From the NCBI GenBank assembly GCA_050260415.1, contig JBLNCE010000071.1:1-14589 (forward strand): DNA of 14,589 nucleotides, given 5' to 3'. Positions 12,033-14,589 of the stretch are shown here, one piece after another. Numbering within the stretch: the stretch's first letter is position 1; every line of letters begins with the position of its first letter. Source of the stretch: JBLNCE01 sp050260415 (GTDB lineage: Bacteria > Bacillota > UBA4882 > JAAYXC01). The notes beneath the pieces were generated by a model that did not search any database, was not told the origin of the DNA, and worked only from the letters and a program-made list of their open reading frames with translations. Both the position numbers and the translations under genes were made by a program.

Positions 12033-14576
12033 ATGAAACCGCACGAATTCAAACGGGAAGAAGTACGCCAATGGTCGCTCCCGCTGGGTTACGACACCAG
12101 CAAGCCGGAGCACGAAGCTTACCGCCACGGCCCGATCCTGGGCGGGCTCGGGACGGGGTGGATCTCTTTCAACGGCGCCGGGCTCTGCAACGAGAACATT
12201 TACAACCTCAGCAACCTGAACGGTTCGCGGCCGGGCAGCTTCTTTGCCGTCCGCACCGAGACGGAGGGCCGGAAATGCCTGCGTTTTCTCCAGGATTACG
12301 CGGAGGTCGGCCCGGTGCAGGGGCGGGATGTGAGGCTTTTCGGTCACAAGCTGGTCGAGAAGGCCGTCTGCCGTTCCCTGCCGCCCGCGCTGCAGATCGA
12401 TTATTTCGACCGGGAGCTGCCGGTTAACATCTCCGCCACCGCTTTCTCGCCGACGGTGCCGGATGAGTACGAGAATTCATCACTGCCCGTGGGGGTCTTC
12501 CTCTTCCGCGTGCAAAACCCCACCAAGAATCAGGTTGATGTGACGCTGGTGGGCTCGTTCCAGAACGACGTGGGTTACCTCGACTTAGGCGGCTACAAAT
12601 CGTGCACCGCCCAGGACTTTGCGGGCGAGAAGACCCAGGGCATCCTGATGGGGAATGATAATCCAGATCTCGAACCGGAGCACCGGGGCGAGATCCTGAT
12701 CGCCGCGGCCAAGGACGCGGGCGAGATCTCGATGTACAAGGCCTGGTCCGTGACGGAGAACGGCGAGTCTTTCTTCTCCATGCTGTACGATCACGGCGTG
12801 CTGCTCTATAACTACAAGGCCGGCGACATGTATTCACTGGTGCCGGAGATGGACCATCTGCTCAAGAAAAAACCGAGCGAAGCCGCGCAAGCGTCGCCCA
12901 AGGCGGGCGCGGTGGCGGTCAAGGTTACCCTGGCGCCCGGCGAGGAAAAGGTCATCCCCTTCTTCCTTTCGTGGTACTTCCCCATGCTGAGCCTCCACGA
13001 CGCGGGCTACCAGTGCGGCCGCTACGCCGGCGGGAAGATGCTGATCTACGACAAGGACGGCTGGTACCGGCAGTTCACGAAGTTCGCCGACTCGGCCGCG
13101 GCGGTCGTGGAACGCGCGGCGCGCGACTATCCTGCCTGGTGGCAGGCGGTGCGGGCCTGGCACGCCAGGCTTACGGGCGCGGGCATGCCGGAGTGGATGC
13201 AGATCAAGTACGCCTTCGAACTCTCGTATCTCCTGGGTTGGACTTATTGGATGTATCAAAAGAAGGCGGACGGTACGGAGGCGCATAACTACTTTGTCGT
13301 CCAGGAAGCGCAGTTCCGCGACTGCCCCTCCACCACCGACGTGGACGGCTACAACTGGCTCGTCCTCCTCTGGCCGCGGCTCGAGAACCAGGAGATCCGC
13401 GAGATCGGGTGGGCGCAGCACGACACGGGCAAGATCCCGCACGACCTCCAGGTGGTCACCCGTCCCAACCAGGGCCACCAGGAGGGCTGGTACACCATCC
13501 GCAACTTCCAGAACTTCGTCTTCTCCCGCGACCTGGCGTCGCTCAAGGAGAACTGGCCGGTCATCAAGCGCGCCTTCCGCTTCCAGCTCGAGCACTGCAT
13601 CAAGCAGGATACGCACCTGCTCTACATCGACCATAACGGCTCGGGCGGTTACGATAGCTGGCCCTGCGACGGGCATCCCGCCTACATCAACTCCCAATGG
13701 CTGCTCGAACTCAAGCTCCTGGCCAAGTTCGCCCGCTTCTTCAACGAGGAGGATCTGGCCAGGGAGGCTGAGGACGTCTTTGCCAAGGCGCAGGCGAGCT
13801 ACATCAAGGAACTCTGGGTGGACAAGGGCGACGGCTATCCCTACTTCAAATTTGGTTCCGGCGACGTCTTCGACGCCGATTGCTGCCAGAACGAGCAGCT
13901 GACGGGGGTCTTCTACGCCAATATCCTCGGCGGGGTGGAGATCCTGCCCGCCGAGAAGGTCAAGGCGGCGCTCACCACCATCTACAAGAAGCTCTACATC
14001 GACGGTTACGGCTGGCTCTGCGGCCGATTCACGGACGGGACCATTCCCATGCAGGATCCCACCCGCAAGGACATCAAGATCATGCAGTCCGCCCGGATCC
14101 GCGGCGTGGCCCAGTGGAACCTGGCCTCGACCCTCGTCCAGATCGGCATGCTCAAAGAGGGACTGCACGTGGCGGACTACACATACAAATTCGAGACAGG
14201 CACGGACCTGTACACCCTCTGGACGTACCCGTACTACACGGCCGGCTTTGACACCGAGGGCAACTTCCAGAAGTGGTTCACCTACGTCTACCCGTCCTAT
14301 CCGCGCACCGGTTTTCTCGGCTTCATGCTCTCCTGCGCCGGCGTGGTCGGCGACCTGGACGGACTACACATCAAGCCGCGCGTGGACTTCGGCAAGGGGC
14401 ACGGCTACTTCTTCAAGTGGGGCGACGGGATCCTGACCATGCGGGTCGAGGCGCCGGTGAACCGGATCAAGAGCGCCACCGTGAACGGGACGCCCGCGGC
14501 GTACGACCAGGAGAAGGGGCTCTTCCTGCCGGAGAGCTTGAGCACGCGGGAGAGTAATGTGGTGGTGTTGGGGTAA
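12033..14576 (+). CDS. GH116-like glycoside hydrolase (GBA2-type, DUF608)
   Basis: This 847-residue protein lacks a signal peptide. The N-terminal beta-sandwich opens with HGPILGGLGTG (G37-G42), typical of the GH116 N-terminal domain (PF12215). The catalytic (alpha/alpha)6 domain (PF04685/DUF608-like) covers about 380-790. GH116 enzymes such as human GBA2 use a Glu in an EGxEYxxYNTYD motif as nucleophile and an Asp in QTYDxW as acid/base. Here E425 of QEAQFRDCPSTTD has the same 11-residue distance to its Asp, and D541 lies in GGYDSW followed by GHPAY and a helix, as in the family. Both key residues thus seem kept, though the flanking motif is altered. It probably removes a beta-linked glucose or xylose-type residue from oligosaccharides in the cytoplasm; the sugar is not predictable. 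It follows the DUF2264 gene and could share its transcript. Confidence 0.88.
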   Translation: MKPHEFKREEVRQWSLPLGYDTSKPEHEAYRHGPILGGLGTGWISFNGAGLCNENIYNLSNLNGSRPGSFFAVRTETEGRKCLRFLQDYAEVGPVQGRDVRLFGHKLVEKAVCRSLPPALQIDYFDRELPVNISATAFSPTVPDEYENSSLPVGVFLFRVQNPTKNQVDVTLVGSFQNDVGYLDLGGYKSCTAQDFAGEKTQGILMGNDNPDLEPEHRGEILIAAAKDAGEISMYKAWSVTENGESFFSMLYDHGVLLYNYKAGDMYSLVPEMDHLLKKKPSEAAQASPKAGAVAVKVTLAPGEEKVIPFFLSWYFPMLSLHDAGYQCGRYAGGKMLIYDKDGWYRQFTKFADSAAAVVERAARDYPAWWQAVRAWHARLTGAGMPEWMQIKYAFELSYLLGWTYWMYQKKADGTEAHNYFVVQEAQFRDCPSTTDVDGYNWLVLLWPRLENQEIREIGWAQHDTGKIPHDLQVVTRPNQGHQEGWYTIRNFQNFVFSRDLASLKENWPVIKRAFRFQLEHCIKQDTHLLYIDHNGSGGYDSWPCDGHPAYINSQWLLELKLLAKFARFFNEEDLAREAEDVFAKAQASYIKELWVDKGDGYPYFKFGSGDVFDADCCQNEQLTGVFYANILGGVEILPAEKVKAALTTIYKKLYIDGYGWLCGRFTDGTIPMQDPTRKDIKIMQSARIRGVAQWNLASTLVQIGMLKEGLHVADYTYKFETGTDLYTLWTYPYYTAGFDTEGNFQKWFTYVYPSYPRTGFLGFMLSCAGVVGDLDGLHIKPRVDFGKGHGYFFKWGDGILTMRVEAPVNRIKSATVNGTPAAYDQEKGLFLPESLSTRESNVVVLG

Positions 14577-14589
14577 ATCGATGAAGGCC
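14577..14589 (+). repeat. Dispersed intergenic repeat, copy 3 (cut by the window end)
   Basis: ATCGATGAAGGCC directly follows the stop codon and is identical to the first 13 core bases of copy 2 (11901-11913), and 12 of 13 to copy 1. The rest lies outside the window. Confidence 0.65.

Noticed and set aside
12834..14168. 444-codon antisense frame opposite the GH116-like gene
   Set aside because: Same codon-opposite phase as above and same low-complexity composition; explained by codon usage.

Overview
The window is a high-GC bacterial segment that reads as part of a polysaccharide-degradation cluster. Five large enzyme genes lie on the + strand: two heparinase II/III-type lyase-like proteins, a GH2 beta-mannosidase-like protein, a DUF2264 protein and a GH116-like protein. 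One membrane-protein gene lies on the - strand and looks like a long, divergent lipoprotein signal peptidase (LspA). Most starts have clear Shine-Dalgarno sites (GGAGGG or AAGGAG), and no SusC/SusD genes are present, so a Bacteroidota PUL is unlikely. Large sets of such enzymes, wide repeat-filled spacers and GC-rich palindromes fit uncultured groups such as PVC bacteria (Lentisphaerota, Kiritimatiellota), Hydrogenedentota, Sumerlaeota or Armatimonadota. The sequence does not allow a choice among them.

Layout: 1-249 is an upstream region. 250-2631 is an exported heparinase II/III-like protein, followed by 329 bp of repeats. 2961-6221 is the GH2 protein, with the SD-supported start at 2961 rather than 2937, followed by 239 bp of palindromic repeats. 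6461-8395 is a second heparinase II/III-like protein without a signal peptide, followed by a probable terminator. 9450-8608 (- strand) is the LspA-like protein. A 443-bp divergent intergenic region with a good sigma70-like promoter candidate follows. 9894-11870 is the DUF2264 protein, 11871-12032 is a repeat spacer, and 12033-14576 is the GH116-like protein. The window ends inside what looks like a third copy of the repeat.

How they may work together (inference): the exported lyase-like protein would act on a uronic-acid-containing polysaccharide outside the cytoplasm. The four enzymes without signal peptides would finish breakdown of the oligosaccharides inside the cell. Transporters, regulators and the downstream sugar-acid pathway are not in the window, so substrate and uptake route remain unknown. 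The least expected gene is the LspA-like protein, which keeps both catalytic-type Asp residues but has an N-terminal two-helix extension and a C-terminal tail partly encoded by a palindromic repeat. No tRNA, rRNA, CRISPR array, transposase or integrase was seen.
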